The notes under the pieces were generated by a model. The model did no database searches. It was not told the origin of the DNA and saw nothing but the letters and a program-made list of their open reading frames with translations. From Tetrahymena thermophila SB210 (taxonomy: Eukaryota; Ciliophora; Oligohymenophorea; Hymenostomatida; Tetrahymenidae): DNA of 64,000 nt. Location: the NCBI RefSeq assembly GCF_000189635.1, contig NW_002476434.1, positions 62,001-126,000 on the forward strand, written 5' to 3'. Below are positions 12,501-24,800 of the stretch, in pieces (within the stretch, counting starts at the first letter, position 1; every line of letters starts with the position of its first letter). The position numbers were made by a program, and so were the translations under genes.

Positions 12501-15500
12501 AGTTAATTTTAAAGTATAGGAAGCTTATTTTCAGTTATAAATTCAATTTTTACTTTAACCAATTCTTAATTAACTTAAATATTCTCTAAATCAAACCAAC
12601 AATAACCTTCCATCTTATATTTGCAATAATAATCATAAGGATATATGAATAATGTTAACATTACTAAAGGAAGCTTTTCTGATGGAGGAGCTTTATTAGT
12701 TGATACTTAGAGCTAGATCTTAATAAATTTTGTTAACATAAGCTAATTGAGGTAACTTATTTTTAAATTGAAAGTATATTTATTTTTTATCATAAATTTT
12801 TAATAGCTATTAACAAACAAATTCACTTAGATAAATTTAGCAGACTAACACATCTAGTGCTTAACTTACTTATAGTTAATATTAATCATAAACCCTAAGT
12901 ACATTTATAATACGAGGATCTTCTTCATTTAAAATTTATTCACTAACAATGAACTAAAATTAATGTAGTAACTTATTTTGTGTTGGAGGTGCTCTATCTC
13001 TAATTTAATCAACTGGATTAATAGATTAATCAAATTTTATAGACAACGCTTCTATGAACAATGGAGGAGCAGTATCTTTAATAAATGAAATGAATTAAAT
13101 TAATATTACAAATTCACTATTTTAAAACAATACATCCAAATAAGAAGGAGGAGGTCTTTTCGTTTATCAGAATGTTGATCTAATTTAAGCAAACTAGAAA
13201 ATTCAAATATATAAATCACGATTCTTAAATAATAATGCCACCTAAGGAGGTGGCATCTACTTAAATTCATTTTCACTTAGCAATAATATATAAGCTATTA
13301 ACTGGATTTAAATTTCAAACTCTGTAATCATGAATAATTCTGCAAGCTTTCTAGGTGGAGGTATATAATATACAGGTTTTGATCCATAAATAGCATCATC
13401 CACAAGAATTTCTTCTAACACAGCAGGTAAATATTATTATTAAAATTTATTCTTAAAATAATTTATTAACAATATTTTAAGGTTAAAAATATGGTAGCAA
13501 CCTGTTTTCTAGGCCTTTTAAGCTAAGCTTTAATTAGAATTTAACATAGTAAAGCAATAAAAATAATATAAAATATTAAATAAAGTATGACTAGAATTTA
13601 GGAATAGAAAGGTTGTAAATAAAAAATTAGGTGAGTGGAAGTTAACTTCCTAGCTTAATTTTTTAACTAGTTGATGAAAATAACTAAATAATTGATAGTT
13701 CATACTAGTAAGTTATTGGTTCTTAAATTTATGCTTAAGTTCAGCCCTATGGCAATATCAATGATTAAAATGCATTCTAAATATCTAGCAGTTATTAAAA
13801 AATTATTTTTTCTGATTACTTCAATCTGACTGATTTAACTATTACAGGAATTCCCAATTCATATATAAGCATTTAATTATCATCACCATTTATAAATAAT
13901 CCTAACTATCCAGAAAATAATTACTATTTCATAATTGATATTCATTTTAGAGAATGCATTTAAGGAGAGGTCTATAAAAAAGGCTAAGTCATTTATCATG
14001 ATAAGTTATTTTAAATATATGAATGCTCAGTATGCCCTAAAGGATAGTAATTAATTCTCATATTTATAAAATTCATTTTACTTATTATTTTAAATTAAGG
14101 TATTCTCTAATTCAGCCAAATTTTAAAGAACCCGTATTTGAGTGTCAAAAATGTGTTTAAAATAGTGATTGCTTAGGAGGAGATGTAATAAACGTTAATG
14201 AAGGGTTTTGGAGAGAGAATAATTAAACAGATTTAATATTAGATTGTATAAATATGAAAAGCAATTGCTTAGGAGGTACTTAAAATTTTACATGTAATGC
14301 TGGTCATATAGGTCCTCTCTGTGAATCTTGTGATATATAAAATGGATACTCTCGTTAGGGTGATTTCTAATGCTCAAAGTGTGGAGATATTGTCAACAAT
14401 ACATTTAAAGTGTTAGGTTTAGTTGTTTTATATGTAAGATTTTTGTAAATTAGACTTTAAAAAATAATAATTTAAAATTTATTTCAATTAGATTGTATGC
14501 GCTAAACTAAGTGTTGATGGAGTACTAGAAAGGATTATGTTTATCATCAAAAGGAAAGATTAAATCTAGTAGGAAACTGGAACTAATCATTAATTTATAA
14601 AAAAAACTATTAAGAGAGAAGAAGCAAATGCATCGATTTTGCTCAAACTCATTATCAATTACTTTTAAGTTATCATGGTTATAACAACTTTTTAGATTAA
14701 TTTTCCAAATGTTTTTAATAGTTCAATAAATGTGATAGCAAATCCAACTATTCAAGTTTTATATTCTTTTGAATGTTTTTTCCACGAAATTTCAGTTGAA
14801 ACTGGAATAAATATTATATATATACAATTTGCTGCTTCAACGTGCTTACCTATTTGCTGTGCATTAGTTTTTATTATCACTGGTTTAATAAAATACAGAA
14901 AAAATTTATTTTTAAAAAGATTTTACATTTCTACTTCATTGATTTACTGCTTGATGTATTTCTAGCCAAGTCTTTATAAAGATGCTATTAGTATTTTAAG
15001 CTGTCGCCAGATAGGTATATTTGTTAAATCTAATTTCAAGTTTAAATTTTGTTTATTTTATGATTAGGAAACAATAGGTATATATAATATAATGTGTTGT
15101 ACACATGCTATACGGATGAGCATATTTAATGGTCATTATCTTTGATATTGCCAATATTACTGATCATCACTCTCATAATACCAGGATTTATGATGTATAA
15201 AGTTTATAAATCAAAAGACTCCATACTTTAAAGGAAAAATTATATGTTTATAATTGGAGAATATGAAATGAATGATAAAAGAAAAGTTTGGTACTGGGAA
15301 TTTATAAAAATGTATATGAAACTTATAATTATGTCTATTCTTATAATATATGAATATTCTATCCCAAACAAAGTAATTTATTTTTTAAGTTATTATTTTT
15401 CAAATTTAAATAAAAATCTATTTTTAAATTAATAGATCTTATTTACTCTTCTAGTAGTTGCTCTGTATGGATTTTTCTTGGTTAAAGTCCATCCTTATTC

Positions 15501-17022
15501 AGAATAGCTTTATAATAAGATAGATATCTATTCAACATTTGTATTAACAGCTTCTATTTACTTAGCTTTCATTGCTTATGAAAATAAAGATAATTCTATT
15601 TGGTTACTTAGTTCAATAATTATTATTGGAATAATAAACACTACCTTTTTAATTTGGTGTTTTAAGAAGCTAGCTTATGCTTATATTCCTATAGTTTAAA
15701 AGACATACTTCTAATTTAAGTTCGTTTGTTTCAAATTCTCTCCATTTTAATGTTTTTATACTAAAAAAACAGCTAGAATTTATAAATTTCAAAAGGTAGT
15801 AAAGTTAATATAAAACGAGCTCAAAAAAAGAAATATAATAAATACATGGACAGGCAAGATTAAAGTGCCTTTAGAGAACATCATAGATTTGATTGTTTAG
15901 GGTAGAGAGTAAATGAAAAGTGGTTCAAAAATAAATATAAATAGTTCTATGAAAATAAGAAGTTAAAATTATATTACTTCTCAAAACTAAATTAATTTTT
16001 CAGGTATGAATTAAATAAATCAAGAGGATAAAATATAAAAACATGCAAAAATGGAAGATGATCAAATAAAAACCCCTTAACAAGTAATTTTTTTAGAATT
16101 TTATTTAGTTTTTTTACTTAAAATTTTAAATTATATATAGGAATCTGTTAACCTTGAATTTCCTAGCGAAAATATTATAGCTTTCTAAAATTTAATTCAC
16201 TCACCAAATTAAATGGTCGCCTAATAAATTCCTTAAAGCTTCTTGTAAAATGAGAGTTTAAAAGCAAATATAAATAGGTTAAAAAGCACTTCAATCATTT
16301 AAGATTTAAGTACAAATAGAAATCTTCTCGAATTAGCTCCTGTTTCAAATCGTTTTGAAGATAATTTTGGAACTTATAAATAATTATAGTCACCTACGAG
16401 TCCAGTATCTAACATATATGATAATTTAATAAATCTAAAAATATTAACTCATTAGGAAATTCTTTCCCCTAGTGATTAAATAAATACTGAAGGCAGGTAA
16501 ATATAGAAAGAAGAAATTTAGGGAACTGTTCAAAATTAGATTATATCAGAATCCCCTAATGATTCTGAAAGTGATACAACAAATAATTAAATTCCAATAG
16601 AACATTTAAATAACACAAATGAAAATAATAATTTACACATATAATAGCTGAATTAAAATGCTATATTCTAAGAATTATAAAGTAATATTTAGAATAAAAG
16701 CGATGTTGAGAATTAGATAATCATAAAGAGTTAAAGTAGTGAAGATATAAAATATCATACTGAAAGCGAAGATGATTTAAAATCTAACAATAAATATTAG
16801 AGTATTTAAAATTATAATAAAGAAGTTGTACTTCAAAAGCTGAATAAGAATATTCTAAATGTGGATAATGAAAGCAAAGGATAAAGTAGCAATCAAACTT
16901 AAAACTAAAAAATGGAAGACAGTGAGAATTTTTTGAATTTTGGCTAAGATAAATTGATCGTTATTAATAAAAGTAACTATGATTTTCAGTCATTAAAAGA
17001 AAAGTACTCCTTGAATAGTTGA
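6554..17022 (+). CDS. Gene A: giant beta-helix/Cys-rich multi-pass membrane protein
   Basis: Seventeen exons join in phase to 3,071 residues: 6554-6680, 6767-7018, 7072-7263, 7420-7944, 8055-8393, 8456-9719, 9799-10350, 10409-10779, 10833-11719, 11922-12751, 12807-13426, 13482-14046, 14100-14433, 14492-15014, 15068-15372, 15436-16083, 16141-17022. A signal peptide (MSQYKRLVYILYITIVSYLQ) leads a large beta-rich ectodomain with a Gly/Gln linker near 7750-7805. At residues about 1500-1990 there are Pmp-like beta-helix repeats (YGGAVYI, DGGALLV, NGGAVSL, QGGGIYL). A Cys-rich module follows (CQKC, EGFWREN, NCLGG, GHIGPLCESCD), then about eight or nine hydrophobic segments from LGLVVLYIVCAKL to FLIWCFKKLAY, and a polar Gln/Asn/Ser-rich cytosolic tail of about 400 residues. 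It is probably a surface receptor, adhesin or channel-like protein, but ligand and function are unknown. B and C share the exon plan, which supports the model. Confidence 0.88.
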
Positions 17023-18815
17023 ATAATTTAAAATAATATTTTTAAGTATATAAACCCTAAATCCTTATTAATTAATATAACTAAAATTTTAATAAAAACC
17101 AGAAAAAAAATAATTTTTATATTAATATATTTAAATAAAATTTAATATATAAAAATATTATTAAATAAATTACAATATATTTTTATAATATTACTTCTAT
17201 CCTACTACCAAAATTTTTATCTTCCTCATTAACAAATAATCTAAAATTAATAGATTATAAAAATATATTTCTAAAAGATTCAAATTTGAAAAATTTTTAA
17301 TATATTTATTTAATAAATTTTATTATTTTAAATTCTTAATACATTATAACCTGTCCTAGAAAGGCTTCTGTTTTCTAGTAAGAACTCATTTTTATGAACT
17401 TACTTTAGATTATTTAATAAAGTGATAATTCAAAGTTATGATAAAAAATCAATAATTAATTTTTAATAGACTATTTTTATATTATTTTACACTGATATCA
17501 ACTAAAATGCTTAATTTTAATAAATAAATGTCAGATATACTTTGTAAATAAAAATACATTTTTATTTTTAAATGAATTTTTTCAAATTAAATGAAGCCAA
17601 ATAGAAAAGTTATAGAAAAAATAAATATTTAATTACTAATAAATAATGAATTATAATTTTCTTATTTAATTGATAAAATATTATAGAAAAATATAATTTT
17701 TTCTACATTGTTACTGTTCATATCATTTTAAAATTAAAAAAAATAGGCATAAATATACTATTCAAAAAAGCAAAATAGGATATTTGAAATTTTATAACAT
17801 ATTTTTAAAATTAATTTGCTATAATCTTTTTTTTAATTGCAATTTAGAAAAAGTTATTTAATTTACTGATTCAGTATTATGGAGAGAAATTTTAAATTTT
17901 ATTTAATTATCTGGCATATTTTTATTACCATAAATTTTAGCTATTTTTGTTTATAATCGCATTATTAGAATTTAATCCCCATCAAAAAATTAATTGATCA
18001 TTGAATTTATCAAACATCTAAAATTATAAACAGCATAAGAAATTCAAAAAAAAGTTCAGCCTAATTAATAATTATGTAATTTAACATGCGTTTTATCATG
18101 AAGAAAGTGTAATATCAAATTAAAATTTGAAAAAATATATTAATAGTTTACAGCTTTTAAAAAAAATCCCAAAATATTATAGTTTTCATTTTAAAAGATA
18201 AAAATATTAAGGTAAAATAAAATCTAACAAAAAAAACCTATTATTAACACATTTTATTACATATTTATTTATTAACTATTGTTACTGACCTAAATTTTGT
18301 ACCAATATAAAAAATTACACATTTTTAAATTCATATTACTAAAAATAATATACTTAATGACCACAATAATATTGCGATTATTCCTTCTACTGAATATTAC
18401 TACAATTATGATTAGAGATAAGATAGTCTTAATAGATTAATTATTGTCAATAATTGCATAAATAGCTCTTTGAATACAAAAATAATTTAAATTTATTCCA
18501 AAACAATAGAAATAAATAAAATATTTTGAAATTTAAGATATCTAAAAATAATAAAGAAGAAATAATTTTAAATTAGGTTAATTGCATTTTTTTGTTTTTT
18601 AAAATTCTTTATCCCTCTATCAAATTTTATTTTTCTAGAGTTCTGAATGAAGTAGTGGTAAAAAATACAATCTTGTACTTTCAAGTGCTTATTAAAAATA
18701 ATTAAAATAAATAGCAAAAATTTAATCTTTAAATTACTCACTGTATACTATATTTATTTGAAGTAAAAAAACTATGATAATTAAAAGTAAACAAAAAGTT
18801 AATTAATAACTTCAA
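17023..18815. promoter_or_regulatory. Intergenic between genes A and B
   Basis: The first part (about 17023-17390) is the 3' flank of gene A and matches the start of the 3' flank of gene B. The remainder is the duplicated upstream region and presumably holds the promoter of gene B. It is very AT-rich, with no coding segment or RNA gene seen. Confidence 0.5.
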
Positions 18816-21800
18816 ATGAGATAGCTTTTTAGATTAGTATACATTTTGTATATAGCCACCATGTCCTAAATTTAAAGCATTACATGCTTGAGTTTAGATT
18901 TATTCGAGTCGTCTTCTTGCTTCTAAATATAAAATTTAGGAGGTAAATATTTTAATCTACTGATTTTTTATCATAAAAAAGTTTCATATATCCATCATTG
19001 TTTTGAATTATAATATAGGAAATTAAGTTTCTATAACAAGCATTGTATACATAGATGGTACCACTTTAATTAGTGTTAGTGATTCTCAAGGGTATAGTTA
19101 CTTTTACGATATTTTTAATGGAGGTATTTATCTGACCACAACAACTGCTAATGCGCCTATCCTTGGATAAATTTTTTATCCAAATTTTATCAGAGCAACC
19201 TTAACTTAAAAAAAGCTTTCTATTGTAGATTTAATTTAGAAATAAGAGATTTTAGGAATACAGAATAAAGGTTTTTTTTATTTAGAAAGTAAGATAATCA
19301 TTAAATTTGATATATAAATATAGGATAAAATACAATGTTTCTGTCATTAATTAGTGCTGATTTAAGTAGAACTAAATAAGAATAATTATAAAGAGGATCA
19401 TAAAGTTCTTCTTCATTAATTATTATAAATAATAAAATTACATAGACAATACAAATAAAACCTTCTTCTCTAGATAATAATTTCTATCCTCCTTCAGATA
19501 ATTATGACTATTTAAGTAATAAATTTCTTTAATTTAAAAATTAAATAGATTGATGATTAAATTTTAGTTTTCTCAAAAATTAATAAACTAAAAATAAGAT
19601 TTCGTTTATTTATTTTACTATAGCTTAGCATTCAATAAAAATATTTTATTTAATTTTAAACTTAAATTTAAATTTATAGTTTAAGTACAAGGTCTTTCAG
19701 CATAATAACAAGGAATTTTTGGAGCACTTTCTTAGAATTCTATTAATTAATATTAAATTATTGAAGATTATTAAGTCAATCCCAATTAAAATTTCTCTCA
19801 GATCATACATGGAGGAAGGGCATCATTAATTATAGCTCTTAATTCTGGTTTTTACTCTAGCATATATTCTTATCTAATCAATTTATCCATATTGAATTAA
19901 CAAAAGCCCTTAGATTATGTATCCCCAATAGTTTTACCTGCATCTGTAAACGCATTTTAATTAATGAATTCCACTAACTATCTTTTAATTTCATATGGAG
20001 CAGCTACTAATTTTTAGTAGGTTTAAGTATAATTATAAGCATTTGCATAAACATTAAAATAAGGTTAAGGTTAAGGATAAGGTTAAAAAGGAGGAGGAGT
20101 AGGTGGCGGTAGTATAGTAACTTAAGTTAGTTCTCCATTACCTTTGTATTAAAATAGTTTATGTGTTTATGATTTTGGAAAAGTCACAAATTTGGCAGGA
20201 TCGAGCTATGGAGTTGATACATTATCTGTTTTAAGTACTCCAATAGTTTGTAAAGATATGGGTAAAATATATTTTAAATAGAAAATTAAATTATTAAATT
20301 TATATATTATAATCAATTTATGAGTATTAAATATAAAATTAATTAATTAAATTCTAAAATAGGTACAAACAATATACTGAGCATATAAAATATCTATATG
20401 GATAATAAAAATTATGTGATTTTCTCTTTAGAATCCTAATCTATAATTATTTTTGAAAATAATGATTTGATTAATTCAAAATTTTCAATTTCAATTGCTA
20501 ATATGATTAATGTTTCTTAATAAAATAATGGTAGTATCTTGATTATGCTATTAATTCCTAATACATCTGTTTTAATAATTGGCACATCATAAGGATTAGT
20601 TGCATCTTATGATATTTAAGATCCTAACTTGATTTCCCAATCTACTTAACAGCAATCTTAAAATAAATAAATCTCACCTCTTTTTAGTAAAATTGGAATA
20701 GGTATAAAATAATTTTATTTTTTATTGTTAATTTAATTAAAATACTAATTTATTCGTATTAGGGCTGAATGGATAAACTATAGGAGATTTGTTGTTTGAT
20801 AATGTTTCGTAAACTTTAATAGGTATATCCAAACAAGGCTAGTAAGGATAATAAAATAACCAAACATATTTTTTTTAGTATAATTTAACTAGTTAATAAA
20901 GAGTTTTAAATTTAACTCAAAATTATGGTTAATAAAATTAAACGACTGTAGAATAAACAGTTGTGTTTTCTACACCTCCTAGTTTTTTAACTTTAACCAG
21001 TGTTACAAATTAATATTATCTAAACCCAACCATCGGATAAAACTGTCCTTCACAAATCCCTACTCCTGCTCCAAATATTACATCTGTCAAAATCTTATCT
21101 TTAAATACTCAAACCAAAACATTTAATTTAGATGTACAAAAAGATAATTTAAACCCTTTACTTATTCCTGGAATGCTTTCTTATACTTCTGAATTGAATA
21201 ATTAATATGCAGTAATACTTCTTGTGACGCAACCATTTAAATTTAGCTAATACTGTATTTCAAATTAAAAATTAAGCAGACTACTATTAATAGAAAATGA
21301 GTAATAATATTTTACTCCTTCAGTTCATAGTCATAAATAAAATAGAATTCTTTAATCTACTATATAAATAAGCTTAAATTTATACATAATAGACTCTAAA
21401 GGAGTATCCGTGTTTAAAACAAATAGCAATTTTTACTAGCTCTCTTCTATTATTAACGCACCTCTATAATTTGTAAAAGATTCAGTATAAAATATGTTTG
21501 TTGTATTTTAGAGCTCAATTATGATAATAAAACCTGCTCTCAATACTCCCTCTAGCATTCAAAATACGACTATAACTTTACAATAAATTTCTGCTTTAAC
21601 TTAGGTAGCAGATATAGTTTAAATATAAAAAGTTACAATAATAAATCCATTAAATCAAATGTTTATTTAACTAAGTATGAGCGATGGTTCATTAATAACA
21701 TTTTTAATTTCATATAGTTAGATTTGGTTTTAAAACAAAAATTTAGATCTTTAACTAGCATTATTATTCACTGTAAATAGCTCCTCAAACCCTACAGTTA

Positions 21801-24800
21801 AATCTCTTTTGACATACAATAATATTTACTATATGCAATCACAAAATATATTAGTAGTATAATATAATAATAATATAGATTACTTATAATACAATATGAA
21901 TTCTCAATCTTTAAATTAGTTCCTTACTTTATACAATATTTCTGATAGTAATTCTAGATTTATTTCAACTTCTTCAGATAATTCACTTTACTAAATAATG
22001 TCAGATGGTTAAGTTATAAAGTAATTATTTTTCAATAAAATTAATTTTTATTTATTTATTAATTAAAAATAACAAAAAGGATATATGCTCCTTAATGCTA
22101 CAATTAAAGCTGTTTTAATACAACCTGCTCAATAAAAACTATGCTTAACACCTTACCTGCAAATAATTTGTAAGATATTTTGCAAAATACCACATCAAAT
22201 GTATTAATTAGACAAGAATAAATATACAACTAAGTGCTTTACTACTCAAATATTATTAATTATATATCAAACATAGAAATAAAAAGATATTTTTATTTTG
22301 GAAGTGGCAGTGTTTACAATATTAAATATATTCATTATGAATAAATAGCCTCCTAATAATACTTAATATAAAACAACATAACATTAAGACTCAATATTCA
22401 CACTTTTAACATATCTTTACAATCTAACACTTCAGGATCTTACTAAAATTTACCTCCTACTACTATTTATGGTGATTCTCCAAATTTATTTGATAATTAT
22501 TTTCAAGTTTCTTTTAAAAATATTTTATGGAAGGTAAATTTTGATAATTATTAAGATCCTACTAAACCACTATTCTAAATAGCAAATAATATATGTGTTT
22601 TTGAAAGATTTAGCGTTTTGACATACTCCACGTAAATATATTTACTATTTATTTTTAAGGTATTTAATAATTTTTATTTACTAAAATAGATTAAATACAA
22701 AAAATATTAATGACAATTTCATTTAATTCTTGATTTTATAAGGTTCTGCAGCCTATTTTAGAAATATAACTATCTAAAATAAGAATTACAATGGAGCTAA
22801 TTATTATATACAGGTCCCTTCAACTGCTTTTAGTCTCACACTTGAAAACATAACTGTTTAAAATTGCAAATTTGAATCAACTGTTTTTGTTTCTGCCTCA
22901 AATTAATTAAGTTTAAATGCTACAAATATTTAATTTTAAAATAATTAGATCACTTTATCTCAAAATAATCCATAATTGAGTACTTTCATCAGTGCATAAA
23001 GTATTACTCTTTAAGGATTTTAATTTTAATAAAATGCAATTTAATCAGTAATGCTTTTTGGTAAATTTATTATTATGAATTAAAAAATATTTATATTGAT
23101 AAATTTATATTAGGTAAAACTGACTAGTCTTAGTTTTTTGTTGCAAACATAAGCAATAGCTCAATTACATAAAACGCATTTTTTATTTATGAGTATAGTA
23201 TTAATACCTTGATATTATAGGTTGAGTTTTTGCAAACCATTCTGAGTTCTACTTATGTTAATCTTACATAAATTACAATTCAATAAAATCAAGTATTTTA
23301 AAATAATTATGATTAATCTACTTTTAATTAATATCTTTAAGTCGTGAATAATAATCAAGGTCAAGGTTAAAAACCACCTTTCAATTAGATTAATGATACG
23401 AATACTTTTATTAGCACTGCTGTACAGCAACAATACTTTTTCTTTTAAACTAAATACATCTAATAAGTATTCATTCAAAATGCAAATATCTCAGATAATA
23501 TCAATATAGGGTTTTATTAGAGTTCTTTCCTAAACTTGTTTTAAGCTGACACTTTAAGCTATAAAAATACCTGGTTAAATTAATCATAACCTAATTCTGC
23601 ATGCATAAAAATTACAGAATACAATAATTTATAGTTTTCATTAACTAAATCTACATTAGAAAATTTATATATTTAAAATGATTATCTAATTTATCTAAAG
23701 ACTTCTTAACTTCTATCATCAAATTAATAATAAGTTTCTCAGTTTACAATTGATGGACTGAGTATAAAGAACATTAAAGTAGCAACTCTTATAGAGTATA
23801 ATTAGGCTTCAATTATATTTTTTAATAGTTTGTAAAATACTCAGATATCTCTGAATAATTTAAATGTAGCAAACATCTTGTTAAAAACACCTTTAAATGT
23901 TTTTAATGATATGGCTTCTACTTTGAGCTTGCTGGCTCCTTTTTCATAAGCATCATTAACTAATTCATAATTTCTGAATTTCTATACTTAGAGTAAAAAG
24001 GTAAAGCTAAATAATATTAGTTAAATTTATTGGAGATCCCTCATAATTAAAAATTTTGTTTTTTTCAATTGAAAAATTTTTTTCTTCAATCATTTCTTAA
24101 AAGGGGGTTACAAATTTTCATATTTATTGAGTAAAATATTTTTTAAAACAATTTAAAATTAATACAATATAATAGGAAGTACTATATATGAATGTTTAAA
24201 ATTTAAAAATGGACACGAATCACTTTGAAAATAATTAATTTTAAACAAATGCTCCTTTACTAGGAACTAATGGAGGCTTTATGTTAATTTAGTCTTAAAA
24301 TTTAAATATGACCAATAATTCTTTTTATAGAGGCACAAGCTACAATGGAGCAGCGATATCTCTCATTCCATCAACATCAAACTCTAATTTTACTTTTAAA
24401 AGTTGTTCATTTTCTAATATGATAAGTTAATAATATGGTGGAGCAGTTTACATAAATAATCCTCCTGCAAATACAACTTTTTCTTTCATCTAATGCTAAT
24501 TCACATCATTATTAGCTAGTGAAGGAGGATCAATTTACTCTTATTATTTTATAGATAAAGGATTAAATAATAATAGCTCATAAATCCCTAATATCATTAT
24601 ATATTCCCTGACTATTAATTAAACATTTGCTAGCAATTAAGGTAGTTTTTTTTCATTCTACAATATGAATGTTAGCTTAAGTGACGTTTTATTAGATATA
24701 AATAACCCTTAAAAGCAAATTAATATTTAATAGTTAAGTTTATTCTAACAGTTAAGTTAATTTTAAAGTATTGGAAGCTTATTTTCAGTTATAAATTCAA

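Larger units (their letters stand above)
5155..17389 (+). repeat. Tandem duplication, copy 1 (contains gene A)
   Basis: Homology between the two copies begins near 5160 / 17395: both have an 'atga(a/g)(c/t)ttacttta' stretch, then the 16-mer gataaaaaatcaata(a/t) at about 5222 and 17441. It runs through about 1.4 kb of upstream intergenic DNA and all of gene A. Matching points sit 12.26-12.28 kb apart (for example 10934 with 23215, and 15244 with 27503). The intergenic part has many indels, while parts of the gene are almost unchanged. Confidence 0.85.

Noticed and set aside
23215-23478. Minus-strand 87-codon frame, almost the same as at 10934-11197
   Set aside because: Antisense of exon 9 of gene B and of gene A; conserved only because the coding strand is duplicated.
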